A stretch of 64,000 bases of DNA from Lachnospiraceae bacterium (GCA_017938145.1 JAGBCB010000037.1:1-64000), one strand, 5' to 3'; positions 16,044 to 25,538 are shown, numbered from the stretch's first letter. The notes: generated by a model from the letters alone, not told the origin. Made by a program: numbers and translations.

Positions 16044-17934
16044 ATGGATAGTTTCTTCTTCCGTATTAATTTTATTAATTGTCATACTACGATACGGTTT
16101 AAAAGGAAAAATCAGCTTACGTTTGCAGTATGCTCTTTGGGGGCTGGTTCTGATTCGCTTGTTGGTGCCTGTTAGTTTTGGAAACAGTGAATTCAGTATC
16201 ATAAATCTTTTGCCGGAAACAATACTGCAAGCAGAACGGGATGCTGCCGAGAACATAGAAGTAACACAGGAAAGTCAATCGGCAGTAGTTCCTATAGCAG
16301 GTGCAAGTGTGGGAGAAAATGAAGGAAGGCAGGAAACAACATCCGGAATACCGGATGGCATAGTAAGCGTTCCAAACACAGAACACCTGGCAGAAATAAA
16401 AACGGGATATGCTCAAAAAATTAAAGCAGAAATTAATTTTTTACAACTGTGGAAAATAATCTGGCTGCTTGGCGTAGTGTTAGTGGGAAGTGTATTTCTG
16501 ACGGCAAATGTGATGTTTGCTTCCAGAATAAGAAAGACCCGTAAAAAAGTGGAGAATTCCAACGGACATTTAAGAATCTATTGTTCAGAAGCATTAGATA
16601 CGCCATGTCTGTTTGGATTATTTTCTCCGGCAATTTATCTGACACCGGAATCTATGGAAAAAGAAACAACACAGCGACATATTATTGAGCATGAAACAAC
16701 TCATTACCGCCATGGAGATCATATCTGGGCGTTGCTTCGGGGAATTTGTCTGGCAATGCATTGGTATAATCCGCTGGTCTGGTGGGCGGCAACACTTTCC
16801 GGTGCGGATGCGGAACTGGCCTGTGATGAAGCAACTGTCTTAAAGCTTGGCGAGCAGGAGAGGGCAGGATATGGTCGTACCTTATTAGAAATGACCTGCA
16901 GAAAACGAAGTAACCGATTGGTGGCAGCAACGATGATGACCGGAGGAAAACGAAGAATGAAAGAGCGCATTACCTTGTTGGCAAAGAAACCCCAAATGGC
17001 GACAATAACGTTGATAGCTGTGAGTGCTCTTGCGCTTGTGACAGTGGGGTGTACGTTTACCGGAAGCAAGGAAGAAGTGCCGGTAAATGGTGAAGTAACA
17101 CAGACTCCAACGCTGACATTAACTTTAACGCCGTCTGCAGTACCAACGAATACTCCTGCGATAGCACCAACTATTGCGTTAGAAAATTCAGCGGAACCTA
17201 CGATGACACCTACGCCTGCGGTACAGGAGCAAAAAGAGACGGAAAAGGCAGTACTTGATATTCAGAGCAAGCTGGAAGATGTGGAGCTTACCTATCAGGA
17301 GCTGCAGAAAAAACTGCATACGGACCTGAATCTCAGCCAGGGGGAGATGAATGAACTGGCGGCAGAATGTGCAATCCTTTGGGAGGAAACCTTAGATATT
17401 TTTTGGTATGCTTTGGAGCCACTGCTGACGGCAGAAGAAGTAGAAACGCTTCATAAAGAACAGCAGGAGTGGCTGACAGCGCGGGATGCAGAAGTGCAGG
17501 TGTTGATTGAGGAATACGATGGAGGCAGTATCACCGGGCTGGTAGTTGGCATGAGAAAGGCAGAGCTTACCCGGGAACGGACCTATGCACTGGCAGAACA
17601 GCTGATGCAGGTGGTAAATCGTATGACAGAGACAGTTTGGAAGGATTATTCCGGTCATTATGTAAATACACAGGAAACGGATATCATATATGATGAATTA
17701 AAACTGGAATTATTAGAGGATGGCATATACCGGGCAGAAATCGGTATTTACCGTCTGACAACTTTGGAAGGAACTGCAGTGGCATATGGAGATATGTTGT
17801 GGTTTGAGGATACGGTAGTTGGAGTAAAAGGCAATATTCGCTTTTTTGATAACGAAGTTGTTTTTACTGTCACAGAATCTGATTTTTCCTACCTTACACC
17901 GGGGGAAGGCTTTGAATTTATAAAGAGTGAATAA
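16036..17934 (+). CDS. BlaR1-like M56 metallopeptidase with an LprI-like sensor domain
   Basis: This 632-residue membrane protein has N-terminal membrane segments, then an M56 zinc-peptidase domain with HETTH (219-223) and ADAELACDE (ligand E260), followed by a membrane segment near 322-338. The external part differs from classical BlaR1. There is no penicillin-binding SxxK/KTG domain. Instead it has a Thr/Pro linker (about 355-397), a helical region (405-525) resembling LprI/DUF1311 lysozyme-inhibitor domains (QEWLTARDAEV, DGGS, LTRER), and a beta-rich tail. It should sense an extracytoplasmic signal and cause loss of the repressor encoded just upstream. The ligand is unknown. Confidence 0.8.
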   Translation: MIEWIVSSSVLILLIVILRYGLKGKISLRLQYALWGLVLIRLLVPVSFGNSEFSIINLLPETILQAERDAAENIEVTQESQSAVVPIAGASVGENEGRQETTSGIPDGIVSVPNTEHLAEIKTGYAQKIKAEINFLQLWKIIWLLGVVLVGSVFLTANVMFASRIRKTRKKVENSNGHLRIYCSEALDTPCLFGLFSPAIYLTPESMEKETTQRHIIEHETTHYRHGDHIWALLRGICLAMHWYNPLVWWAATLSGADAELACDEATVLKLGEQERAGYGRTLLEMTCRKRSNRLVAATMMTGGKRRMKERITLLAKKPQMATITLIAVSALALVTVGCTFTGSKEEVPVNGEVTQTPTLTLTLTPSAVPTNTPAIAPTIALENSAEPTMTPTPAVQEQKETEKAVLDIQSKLEDVELTYQELQKKLHTDLNLSQGEMNELAAECAILWEETLDIFWYALEPLLTAEEVETLHKEQQEWLTARDAEVQVLIEEYDGGSITGLVVGMRKAELTRERTYALAEQLMQVVNRMTETVWKDYSGHYVNTQETDIIYDELKLELLEDGIYRAEIGIYRLTTLEGTAVAYGDMLWFEDTVVGVKGNIRFFDNEVVFTVTESDFSYLTPGEGFEFIKSE

Positions 17935-17948
17935 ATAATAGACTGTAT

Positions 17949-17983
17949 AAAAGGCTGTAGATAGAGTAATTTACAGCCTTTTG
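17949..17983 (+). terminator. Terminator after the BlaR1-like gene
   Basis: AAAAGGCTGTA pairs with TTACAGCCTTTT (one base offset), followed by a T-rich tract. It ends the repressor/sensor operon. Confidence 0.7.
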
Positions 17984-18102
17984 TGTATGATGAAATGTGA
18001 TGTTTGGCAACTATGGGTTGCAAAAGAGCACGTGGGATGTGGTGGAAAAAGTCGGAGGATTCCTGTACAATAGCCTCATAAGTATTAACGGGAGGAACCG
18101 TC

Positions 18103-18720
18103 ATGAAATTATCTGATAAAATCATTGAACTTCGAAAATCCAAGGGAATGACCCAGGAAGAACTGGCTTCTACTTGTAATGTCAGCCGCCAGTCCATCTC
18201 AAAATGGGAGGCGGATATTGCCCTGCCGGAGTTGGAGAAACTGCTTATTTTAAGTGAAACCTTTGGTGTATCTGTTGACGTTCTGGTGAAAGATGAATTA
18301 GAATTAAATTATGTAAAAGAAGTTCATACTTGTGGTGACAACGTTCTTGGAAAAAAGAAAACAGAAGTGTATGAAGGGACCCTGGTAAAAGAAAGTATAG
18401 AAGATGACTCGGTTCTTGATTTGTTGAATATTCATAAGGTGGAGCTTTGGAATACCGGAGGAAAGCCAAAATACTGGACAATTCTTTATTTTTCCAGTGC
18501 TCATGCGGATTTTCCGAAACAGGTTTCTAAGGTGTTGATTGCGGATGAAGCCCGTGGCGGCAACTGGTTTGTAGATTTTAAGGCAGGAAATGTGAAGTAT
18601 GTGGTGTTCCGGAACAAGGTCTTACAGTATCACATCGGGAATGCCAAGGAGAAGGCGGCAGTGTGCGAAGAATGCCGGAAGTTAGGCATTACTGAGGATG
18701 AAATGAACTGGGCAGAATAA
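18103..18720 (+). CDS. XRE-family regulator with a small effector domain
   Basis: This 205-residue protein has an N-terminal helix-turn-helix (about 1-65, with [20 protein letters not shown] and SISKWE). The remaining 130 residues are mixed alpha/beta and were not assigned to a family; a PH-like fold is possible from [20 protein letters not shown] 18103 follows GGGAGGAAC. The DUF2461 gene starts just after it and an MmcQ-like gene follows, so the three probably form an operon, but no shared pathway is evident. Confidence 0.78.
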   Translation: MKLSDKIIELRKSKGMTQEELASTCNVSRQSISKWEADIALPELEKLLILSETFGVSVDVLVKDELELNYVKEVHTCGDNVLGKKKTEVYEGTLVKESIEDDSVLDLLNIHKVELWNTGGKPKYWTILYFSSAHADFPKQVSKVLIADEARGGNWFVDFKAGNVKYVVFRNKVLQYHIGNAKEKAAVCEECRKLGITEDEMNWAE

Positions 18721-18757
18721 AGATATGTGTACTGATGCCATACAGGGAGGAGTAGGA

Positions 18758-19417
18758 GTGTTTCAAGGCTTTAATAAATCCACAATAAAATATTTTGAGG
18801 CAATTAGAAGAGAAAACAGTAAAAGTAATTATAAGGCACATGAGCAGTACTATTTCGAGGGAATAAAAGAGCCTTTGGAAGAACTGTATCATGAGTTGTT
18901 TCATTACTTTGGTGACGTGGACAGCAGGCTGCTTAGCAGCAAACGTCGGTGCATTTCCTCTGCCTATAATGATGCGAGATTTTGTCGTGAGGAGCCAATC
19001 AAGGAATATTTTTATATCCGCTTCAAGTTGGACAAGGGCGACAAAAAGAGTGCTCCGGGTTTCTTTTTGGATGCATCCCTGGAAGGCTATCGGTATGGTA
19101 TGAGTATTTATAAGCCGGAGCCAAAGGATATGGAGAAAATCAGAGAGTATTTTCTGGATAACAAATATTCTGCCATAGATGCAGTGCAGAAGTTTACCAA
19201 TGCCGGGTTATTGGAACTTCAAGGCGATTTATATAAGCGGGATAATTATCCGGAAGCGGATCCGGTGATAAAACCTCTATTGGAGCGAAAAAGATTGGCT
19301 TTTGTAAAAGAGAGTGTATTGGAGGAAACTTTTTTTAGCAGAAAATTGTTGGATAATATGACGGCTGCATATGACAGCGTGATTGATATTTACAGTATGA
19401 TGGAGGAGGCATTGTAA
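18758..19417 (+). CDS. DUF2461 family protein
   Basis: This 219-residue protein has the DUF2461 pattern: FQGFNKSTIKYFEAIRREN at the start, a central SSKRRCISSAYNDARF and a C-terminal helical tail. The family is widespread in bacteria, cytoplasmic and without known function. GTG 18758 is chosen because GGAGG lies seven bases upstream and the family usually starts with this FQGF motif; an ATG at 18725 has no site. It lies between an XRE regulator and an MmcQ-like protein. Confidence 0.75.
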   Translation: MFQGFNKSTIKYFEAIRRENSKSNYKAHEQYYFEGIKEPLEELYHELFHYFGDVDSRLLSSKRRCISSAYNDARFCREEPIKEYFYIRFKLDKGDKKSAPGFFLDASLEGYRYGMSIYKPEPKDMEKIREYFLDNKYSAIDAVQKFTNAGLLELQGDLYKRDNYPEADPVIKPLLERKRLAFVKESVLEETFFSRKLLDNMTAAYDSVIDIYSMMEEAL

Positions 19418-19420
19418 GTA

Positions 19421-19786
19421 ATGACAAAGGCAGGTAAAGAGAACAAAATGACCACCCGTGAAGCAGTTCTTTCCTACGGTCTTTCGCTTCCGGACACTTA
19501 TCAGGATGCTCCGTTCCATGATGAAAACTGGCAGCTGGTGCGCATTCGGAAAAATAAAAAGGTATTTTTATGGAGCTATGAACGGGGCGGAGAACAATGC
19601 ATTAATGTGAAAATGAATCCGGAGTGGAGAGATTTTTGGCGCAGTGCTTATGAGGCGGTACAGCCGGGATACCATCAGAACAAGGAGCATTGGAGTACCG
19701 TAATTTTAAATGGTACAGTGCCGGATGAGGATGTAAAAAGGATGATTGCGGAAAGCTATGATTTGGTAGTGAATGTGAAAAAGTAA
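19421..19786 (+). CDS. MmcQ/YjbR-like protein
   Basis: This 121-residue protein matches the YjbR/MmcQ family with its CyaY-like fold: an N-terminal helix (REAVLSYGLSLPDTYQDAPF), W-L-V-R-I-R-K strands, and NPEWRDFWRSAYEAVQPGYH followed by HWSTVILNG. The family is thought to bind DNA, but its role is unclear. The start follows the previous stop by one base, using GGAGGAGG inside that gene. ATG 19448 is an alternative that fits the usual family length better. Confidence 0.82.
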   Translation: MTKAGKENKMTTREAVLSYGLSLPDTYQDAPFHDENWQLVRIRKNKKVFLWSYERGGEQCINVKMNPEWRDFWRSAYEAVQPGYHQNKEHWSTVILNGTVPDEDVKRMIAESYDLVVNVKK

Positions 19787-19792
19787 TCAAAT

Positions 19793-19833
19793 AAAAGAGG
19801 AGATGCACTTCAATTTGGCGCATCTCCTTTTCT
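19793..19833. terminator. Terminator between convergent genes
   Basis: GAGGAGATGC pairs with GCATCTCC, flanked by A and T runs. It serves the plus-strand operon and possibly the minus-strand CE15 gene. Confidence 0.75.
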
Positions 19834-19839
19834 CATAGT

Positions 19840-21369
19840 TTATTCCACCTCAAATAAACAATCATCCACGGTACTGAAGTCTCTTTCTACATCCTTACCG
19901 TATAAATATTTATCAGCATAATCTAAGAAGATTTCTACATCCTCATCGATAACCGCATGGCCCTCTTTGTGTATGTGGAACAGGATGTTATCCTCATAAC
20001 CAAGCTTTGTAAAAATCTTTTTTGCTTCCTTGTAGGTTTCCCACATGGCAGGAGGATTAGTCCAGTCCTCATAGATGTAGGAAGAAATAATAAACAGGTA
20101 GCGGTTTTCTTCCGCGTACATGGAGGCCAGCAGATGCTGGTCAAACGGGAAGGCGTCTACGTTGTTAAACTTTTGAAATGCATCATTAAACCAGTGGCCT
20201 TCTGCACCGGACTGCAGGCTGGATAATGGCTCATTTTGACCAAAGGTGTAAGCTGCATCTGCACCGATGGCGGATAAATCATAGGTGTCACCTTCGGAGG
20301 TGTGGCGGAACATCGCCATGCCGCCGGCACCGGAACAGGTTGGAATACTGATGCGGATACGTTCGTCATAAACGCCTGCAATGGCGGTAGCCTTACCACA
20401 GCGGGATACGCCGGTAAGCAGGGTATTGGCAGGGTCAATATGATAAACAGCACCAAGCTCCTGTTCCAGGGCATCAATAATTTTGGATGCACCCCATCCC
20501 CAGGCTGCTAAAGCACCGGTCTGTTCTGTCCAGTCTTTGCCGTAAGGGTAAACATCGTAAAAAGCGCCGGTACGGCTGGAATTATCAGCTGCTACTTTGT
20601 TGTAATCGTAGGTAATAACCGCATAACCACGGCTGTTGGTATATTCTACCTGGAAGAACCAGCCCATAGCGATAATGACCGGCCAGCCCTTTTCAGGCAT
20701 AGGAACTTTTTCCGGGTCCGGGGTAGATACGGTAAAGGAGAAACTTCCGGTGTTGCCGTTGTTGGTGATGGTAACGGTTGCTCCGTTACCGGTCTGCTCA
20801 CAGCTTAAGGTTTCACCGGTGCCGTCACGTTTTACTCCATACATATAATACTGATACAAGTTCAATAATTCTTCTTTTCTTGCAGCCCAGTCTTCCGGTA
20901 AGTTTACCGGGGTGCCGTCAAAAAATGTGAAAGCGTCCGGATATTCCGTGATTTTCTTTAACATTTCCGGAGCAGGAAATCCGCTGCCGTCGTGCAACAT
21001 TCCCATTGCGTCTTTAATTGCCTGTAATGCCATGTCGTAATCCTCCTGTGTGGCGATGCCGGAGGCAATCAGTTCCTCCGCGTGTTTCATTGGTTCTTCT
21101 ACAACTTCCGGATTGGCGTAGCCTTTAAAGTTATAGTTTTTAACAAGATTCATGTAACCTTTTAGTTTGCTTGCGCTTGGTCCCGGTGTAGAAGTTGGCG
21201 CTTTGGTTGGTTTTTCGGCCGGAACCGGAGTTGCTGTCGGCTCAGGTGCTATTGTTTCTGCTGCTCCCGGTGTTTGGGTCTCTGGGGATATTTCAGGAGC
21301 ATTGCTTTGACACCCCGCCAATAACAATGCGCATAATGCAGATACTGCAAATAGTTTCAATTTTTTCAT
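19840..21369 (-). CDS. CE15-type glucuronoyl esterase lipoprotein
   Basis: This 509-residue lipoprotein has a signal peptide with LLAGC (C20), a Thr/Pro linker (to about 75), a helical segment, then an alpha/beta-hydrolase domain. The nucleophile motif GVSRCGKATAIAG matches the GxSRxGK signature of CE15 glucuronoyl esterases. A late HKEGHAVIDED supplies the catalytic His. These enzymes cut ester links between lignin alcohols and 4-O-methyl-glucuronic acid on xylan. The start at 21369 follows GAGGAGG on the minus strand. The AraC gene directly upstream on the same strand probably regulates it. Confidence 0.85.
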   Translation of the reverse strand: MKKLKLFAVSALCALLLAGCQSNAPEISPETQTPGAAETIAPEPTATPVPAEKPTKAPTSTPGPSASKLKGYMNLVKNYNFKGYANPEVVEEPMKHAEELIASGIATQEDYDMALQAIKDAMGMLHDGSGFPAPEMLKKITEYPDAFTFFDGTPVNLPEDWAARKEELLNLYQYYMYGVKRDGTGETLSCEQTGNGATVTITNNGNTGSFSFTVSTPDPEKVPMPEKGWPVIIAMGWFFQVEYTNSRGYAVITYDYNKVAADNSSRTGAFYDVYPYGKDWTEQTGALAAWGWGASKIIDALEQELGAVYHIDPANTLLTGVSRCGKATAIAGVYDERIRISIPTCSGAGGMAMFRHTSEGDTYDLSAIGADAAYTFGQNEPLSSLQSGAEGHWFNDAFQKFNNVDAFPFDQHLLASMYAEENRYLFIISSYIYEDWTNPPAMWETYKEAKKIFTKLGYEDNILFHIHKEGHAVIDEDVEIFLDYADKYLYGKDVERDFSTVDDCLFEVE

Positions 21370-21438
21370 AGTGTAAATCCTCCTCAATGCAAATGTACCG
21401 CAATAAGCTGTGATTGTCTTGCAGTACAATGCTTTGTT

Positions 21439-22317
21439 TTATTCAGAAAATGCGAAAGCTTTACGATGCATGTCCCGATATTTTTTCGGAGTTTCCATGT
21501 GCTTTTTTTTAAAGCTTTTTATCATATGGCTGCAGTCGGAAAAACCGGTTTCCTGGGCAATATAGTTTAAATCAAAGTTGGTGTATAAGAGATATTCTTC
21601 CACTTTATAAAGCCGTCGTTCTTCCAGGTATTCCTTGCAGGTTTTTCCGTAAACAGCTGGAAATTTTTTTGCAAAGTAGGAGTAGCTCATGTTGCAGGCT
21701 TCGGCAATTTCAGGGACGGTAAGCTCTGCACTTAAATGTTGGTCGATGTATTCGGTAATGGTATAAATGTCATAGGTATCTTCATGATAGGAAATGTCGT
21801 CAATCACAAATCCATCCGCAATCCATTGACGGATAATGGCAATCAGAAGCTCGTTAATGCGGCACTGGACCAACTGCCAGGTGCCGTAGGACTGATGATG
21901 TATTTCGTCGATACATATGTGAAAGGTGAGAAATGCATCGAATCCCTGCATGCTTCCTGCCGGAAAATAAATAGGCATGTTATTTGCTTTGGCATTCCGG
22001 AAGATATTACGCAGCTTTAAAGAACTGCTTTGGAACTGGTTCATAACGTTAATATCAAATTTAAATCCGGCAAAACGTATTGGGGCATCGGAGTCGATGG
22101 CGTGGATGGACTGCGGGTGAAAAAGAATCAGGTCGCCGGGGAACAGGCGGTATGTAACATTGTCTGCAACAACGGTAGCAACTCCTTCCTGCATATAAAG
22201 CACTTCCATATAGTAGTGCCAGTGGGCACGGACCGGAAAATTGTTATGTTCGGAAATAAAGTAAAAGCATTCGATGGGACGATTGATAATATCGCCGTAT
22301 TCAAACAGCTGGTTCAT
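21439..22317 (-). CDS. AraC-family regulator with cupin sensor
   Basis: This 292-residue regulator has an N-terminal cupin (HWHYYMEVLYMQEGVATVV, then PGDLILFHPQSIHAI) and a C-terminal double helix-turn-helix (about 190-285: VPEIAEACNMSYSYFAKKFP and NYIAQETGFSDCSHMIKSFK). Such regulators sense sugars. It lies immediately upstream of the CE15 esterase gene and is divergent from the dehydrogenase operon, so it may respond to plant glycans and control either side. A 120-bp intergenic region with a TATAAT at 22394-22399 separates the divergent genes. Confidence 0.9.
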   Translation of the reverse strand: MNQLFEYGDIINRPIECFYFISEHNNFPVRAHWHYYMEVLYMQEGVATVVADNVTYRLFPGDLILFHPQSIHAIDSDAPIRFAGFKFDINVMNQFQSSSLKLRNIFRNAKANNMPIYFPAGSMQGFDAFLTFHICIDEIHHQSYGTWQLVQCRINELLIAIIRQWIADGFVIDDISYHEDTYDIYTITEYIDQHLSAELTVPEIAEACNMSYSYFAKKFPAVYGKTCKEYLEERRLYKVEEYLLYTNFDLNYIAQETGFSDCSHMIKSFKKKHMETPKKYRDMHRKAFAFSE

Positions 22318-22437
22318 AGAAAGTCTCCTATAGTAAAATAGATTTTTACAATTTTTTAGTAAATATATTATAGCACAGGAAGTTTCAAAATGCTATAATA
22401 AAAGAAATGTTTATGAACAAAGAAAGGAAGTTGGTTT

Positions 22438-23619
22438 ATGGATAATTTTACATTTTACAGTCCGACACAGTTTGTGTTTGGCAAAGGAACAGAAAATGAA
22501 AGCGGTGCTTACGTTAAAAAATTTGGCGGAAGCAAAGTTTTGATTCACTACGGCTCCGGTTCCGTTGTCCGCAGTGGTTTGCTTGACCGTGTCAAAAAAT
22601 CGTTAGAGGCAGAGGGCATTGCTTATGTGGAGCTTGGCGGTGTACAGCCAAATCCAAGAGATACTTTGATTTATAAGGGTATCGAACTTTGCCGTAAAGA
22701 AAACGTGGATTTTATTCTTGCTGTGGGCGGCGGTTCTGTTATCGACAGTGCTAAGGGTATTGCAGTAGGCGTAGATTACGAAGGCGATTTCTGGGATTTC
22801 TACGAAAAGAAGCTTGGAGTTACCAAGGCACTTCCTATCGGTACGGTACTTACCATTGCTGCAGCTGGCAGTGAGGGCAGCGGTGCCAGCGTAGTAACCA
22901 AAGAAGATGGTATGTTAAAGCGTGATGTGGGTTCTGACTTACTCCGTCCGAAGTTTTCTATTCTGAATCCGGAGCTTACCTTCACCTTGCCGGCTTACCA
23001 GACAGCCTGCGGTGCAACCGACATTATGGCCCATGTGTTTGAACGTTATTTTACCAATACAGAAGAAGTAGAGTGTACTGACCGTCTTTGTGAGGCACTG
23101 CTTCTTACCATGGTAAAAGAAACTCCACGAGTAATTGAAAATCCTGAAAATTACGGTGCCCGTGCCAACATTATGTGGGCAGGAACCGTGGCTCATAACG
23201 ATATTGTAGGTGTAGGAAGAAGCCAGGACTGGAATAGCCACAACATCGAGCATGAATTATCCGGTTTATACGATTGTGCCCATGGTGCCGGTCTGGCGGT
23301 AATTATGCCTGCCTGGATGGAATTTGTGTACAAGCATGATGTGAACCGCTTTGTACAGATGGCAACCAGAGTGTTTGGCTGTGAATTGGACGAGGCAAAT
23401 CCGGAAAATACCGCAAAAGCAGGTATTAAAGCATTCCGTCAGTTCCTGCATGATATCGGCATGCCGATTAACTTTGCAGAGCTTGGAGCAAAGGAAGAGG
23501 ATATTCCGCTTTTAGTGGAAAAGCACGGCGTTGGCGATGGCTTAACCTGGGGCTTTGTCAGACTTTCCGCAAAGGATATTGCAGAAATTTACAGAATTGC
23601 TGCAAAAGCAACTTTATAG
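22438..23619 (+). CDS. Iron-dependent alcohol dehydrogenase (butanol dehydrogenase-like)
   Basis: This 393-residue group III alcohol dehydrogenase has the NAD(P) motif AVGGGSVIDSAKGIA (95-109), metal ligands D195 and H199 in TDIMAHVFE, and two further His in NIEHELSGLYDCAHGAGLA. It resembles NADPH-dependent BdhA/YqhD types, which reduce aldehydes during fermentation or detoxification. AAGGAAG precedes ATG 22438. Two short-chain dehydrogenases follow within 30 bases and 1 base, forming a redox operon. Confidence 0.92.
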   Translation: MDNFTFYSPTQFVFGKGTENESGAYVKKFGGSKVLIHYGSGSVVRSGLLDRVKKSLEAEGIAYVELGGVQPNPRDTLIYKGIELCRKENVDFILAVGGGSVIDSAKGIAVGVDYEGDFWDFYEKKLGVTKALPIGTVLTIAAAGSEGSGASVVTKEDGMLKRDVGSDLLRPKFSILNPELTFTLPAYQTACGATDIMAHVFERYFTNTEEVECTDRLCEALLLTMVKETPRVIENPENYGARANIMWAGTVAHNDIVGVGRSQDWNSHNIEHELSGLYDCAHGAGLAVIMPAWMEFVYKHDVNRFVQMATRVFGCELDEANPENTAKAGIKAFRQFLHDIGMPINFAELGAKEEDIPLLVEKHGVGDGLTWGFVRLSAKDIAEIYRIAAKATL

Positions 23620-23649
23620 ACGGTAGGTTAAAAAATCGGAGGAATAGAT

Positions 23650-24660
23650 ATGAAAATTTTACTTATCGGTGGCACAGGAACTATCAGTTCCGCCATTACA
23701 AGACAGCTGGCAGAAACAGAGCATGAGGTTTACTTATTAAACCGAGGAAACAATAATAAGCATTTGCCATTTGGCATCAAGCAGATTATAGCTGATATCA
23801 ACAACGAAGAACAGGCAAAGGAAGCACTTGCCGGCATGACCTTTGACGCGGTCTGCGATTTTATCGGCTTTGTTCCGGCCCAGTTAGAGCGTGATTACCG
23901 CCTCTTTGCAGGAAAAACAAAGCAGTTTTTATTCATCAGCTCCGCGTCCGCGTATCATAAGCCGGTGCGTGACTATCGCATTACCGAAGCAACTACACTG
24001 GCAAATCCTTACTGGGAATACTCCAGAAACAAAATTGCCTGCGAAGAATTTTTAATGAAAATGTACCGTGAAAACGGATTCCCGGTTACCATTATCCGTC
24101 CGAGTCACACCTATTGCGAAAAATCCGTGCCTCTTGGCGTGCATGGCGATAAAGGCAGCTGGCAGGTGTTAAAGAGAATGATGGATGGCAAGCCGGTTAT
24201 CCTGCACGGAGACGGAACATCTCTTTGGACCATTACCTGGAACGAAGATTTTGCTAAGGCTTTTATCGGCTTGTTAGGAAATCCCCATGCCATCGGAGAA
24301 GCTTTCCAGATTACGTCTGATGAATCCGTAACCTGGAACCAGATTTATCAGTGCATTGCAGATGCTCTGGGTGTAGAGTTTAAGCCGTACTATGTGGCTT
24401 CCGACTTATTGGATGCTCTTGGACATTACGATTTCAGAGGTGGTCTTATCGGTGATAAGGCAAACAGTGTTGTGTTCGATAATACCAAAGTAAAGAATGC
24501 AGTGCCGGGCTTTGTATGCACCACTCGCGCAGAGGAAGGCATCCGTAAAACCGTAGAATACATGCTTTCCCATCCGGAAACCCAGGAAGAAGACCCTGAA
24601 TTTGATGCTTGGTGCGACAAAGTGATTGCTAAATTAGAAAAGCTGAAGGAGGAATTTTAA
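23650..24660 (+). CDS. NAD-dependent epimerase/dehydratase family protein
   Basis: This 336-residue extended SDR protein has the N-terminal nucleotide loop GGTGTISSAITRQL (7-20) and catalytic pieces ISSASAYHK and YSRNK (Y-x3-K). Family members epimerise or reduce nucleotide sugars, while other branches act on other sugars or on flavonoids. The substrate is not evident. It sits between the iron alcohol dehydrogenase and a classical SDR, with only one base between its stop and the next start. Confidence 0.85.
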   Translation: MKILLIGGTGTISSAITRQLAETEHEVYLLNRGNNNKHLPFGIKQIIADINNEEQAKEALAGMTFDAVCDFIGFVPAQLERDYRLFAGKTKQFLFISSASAYHKPVRDYRITEATTLANPYWEYSRNKIACEEFLMKMYRENGFPVTIIRPSHTYCEKSVPLGVHGDKGSWQVLKRMMDGKPVILHGDGTSLWTITWNEDFAKAFIGLLGNPHAIGEAFQITSDESVTWNQIYQCIADALGVEFKPYYVASDLLDALGHYDFRGGLIGDKANSVVFDNTKVKNAVPGFVCTTRAEEGIRKTVEYMLSHPETQEEDPEFDAWCDKVIAKLEKLKEEF

Positions 24661-24661
24661 A

Positions 24662-25408
24662 ATGGTTGATGTAAAGGGACGTTGGGCACTCATTACCGGT
24701 GCCAGCCGTGGTATCGGATATCTTACTGCACTGTTTATGGCAGAAAAGGGTTGTAATTTAATTCTGCACGGCAGAACCAAAGAGCATTGTGCAAAAGTGC
24801 TTGAGGAAGTAAAGGCGCTTGGAGTAGAGGCTTATGCGGTAGGCGCGGAACTTTCCGATTTGGATGCGGTAGAAAAAATGCTTCAGGAAATCGATGCTCT
24901 TGGCATGAGAGTAGACATTGTTCTTAATAATGCAGGTTTACAGATTGCTTACCGTAACGAATATTTCAAAACACCGGTATCCGATTATACCGAAAGCTTT
25001 AAAATCAATACCATTGCGCCGGCCATGATTTGTTATCATTTTATGCCAAAGATGAAGGAGTATGGCTTCGGCCGTATTTTAAATACTACCAGCGGCATTA
25101 AGTTAGACCCGCAGCAGGCCGGTTATTCCGCAAGTAAGGCAGCGCTTGATAAAATTACGATTGACCTTGGTCACACGGTAGAGGGTACTGATGTTATGAT
25201 TAATTTAACCGACCCGGGCTGGTGCAGAACCGACCTCGGCGGTCCTCATGCACCAAATGCTCCGGAAAGTGCAATTCCGGGTATTGTGGTAGGTGTTTTT
25301 GTGGATGATAAAAAGTCCGGCAGAAATTTAGGTGCCCAGCATTTTGCCGGCATGACTTTGGAAGATGCAGTTAAGAAGGCAGAAACAGAATTTGCAAGCT
25401 TATACTAA
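24662..25408 (+). CDS. Short-chain dehydrogenase/reductase
   Basis: This 248-residue classical SDR has the cofactor motif TGASRGIG (about 14-21), NNAG at about 89-92, and the active-site triad Ser in NTTSG with YSASK (Y-x3-K). It oxidises or reduces an alcohol/ketone using NAD(P). AAGGAGG lies within the end of the preceding gene. It is the last gene of the operon; a strong terminator follows. Confidence 0.9.
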   Translation: MVDVKGRWALITGASRGIGYLTALFMAEKGCNLILHGRTKEHCAKVLEEVKALGVEAYAVGAELSDLDAVEKMLQEIDALGMRVDIVLNNAGLQIAYRNEYFKTPVSDYTESFKINTIAPAMICYHFMPKMKEYGFGRILNTTSGIKLDPQQAGYSASKAALDKITIDLGHTVEGTDVMINLTDPGWCRTDLGGPHAPNAPESAIPGIVVGVFVDDKKSGRNLGAQHFAGMTLEDAVKKAETEFASLY

Positions 25409-25434
25409 TACTAATCATAGAAAGAGAGTCCTAA

Positions 25435-25470
25435 TCAAAAGGGTCTGCAGTCAGTGCAGGCCCTTTTGAT
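25435..25470 (+). terminator. Terminator of the dehydrogenase operon
   Basis: TCAAAAGGG-T-CTGCA pairs with TGCAG-G-CCCTTTTGA around a short loop, with a T run in the 3' arm. Confidence 0.8.
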
Positions 25471-25509
25471 TGTTAAAGAAAAGACTTGTCGAAAAATGGA
25501 AAGAAAGAC

Positions 25510-25538
25510 TTGTAATATTTTGAAACAGAAACTATAAT
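25510..25538 (+). promoter_or_regulatory. Promoter of the uracil permease gene
   Basis: TTGTAA (25510-25515), a 17-base spacer and a perfect TATAAT (25533-25538). Only about 45 bases separate it from the start codon, too short for a PyrR-type attenuator leader. Confidence 0.65.
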
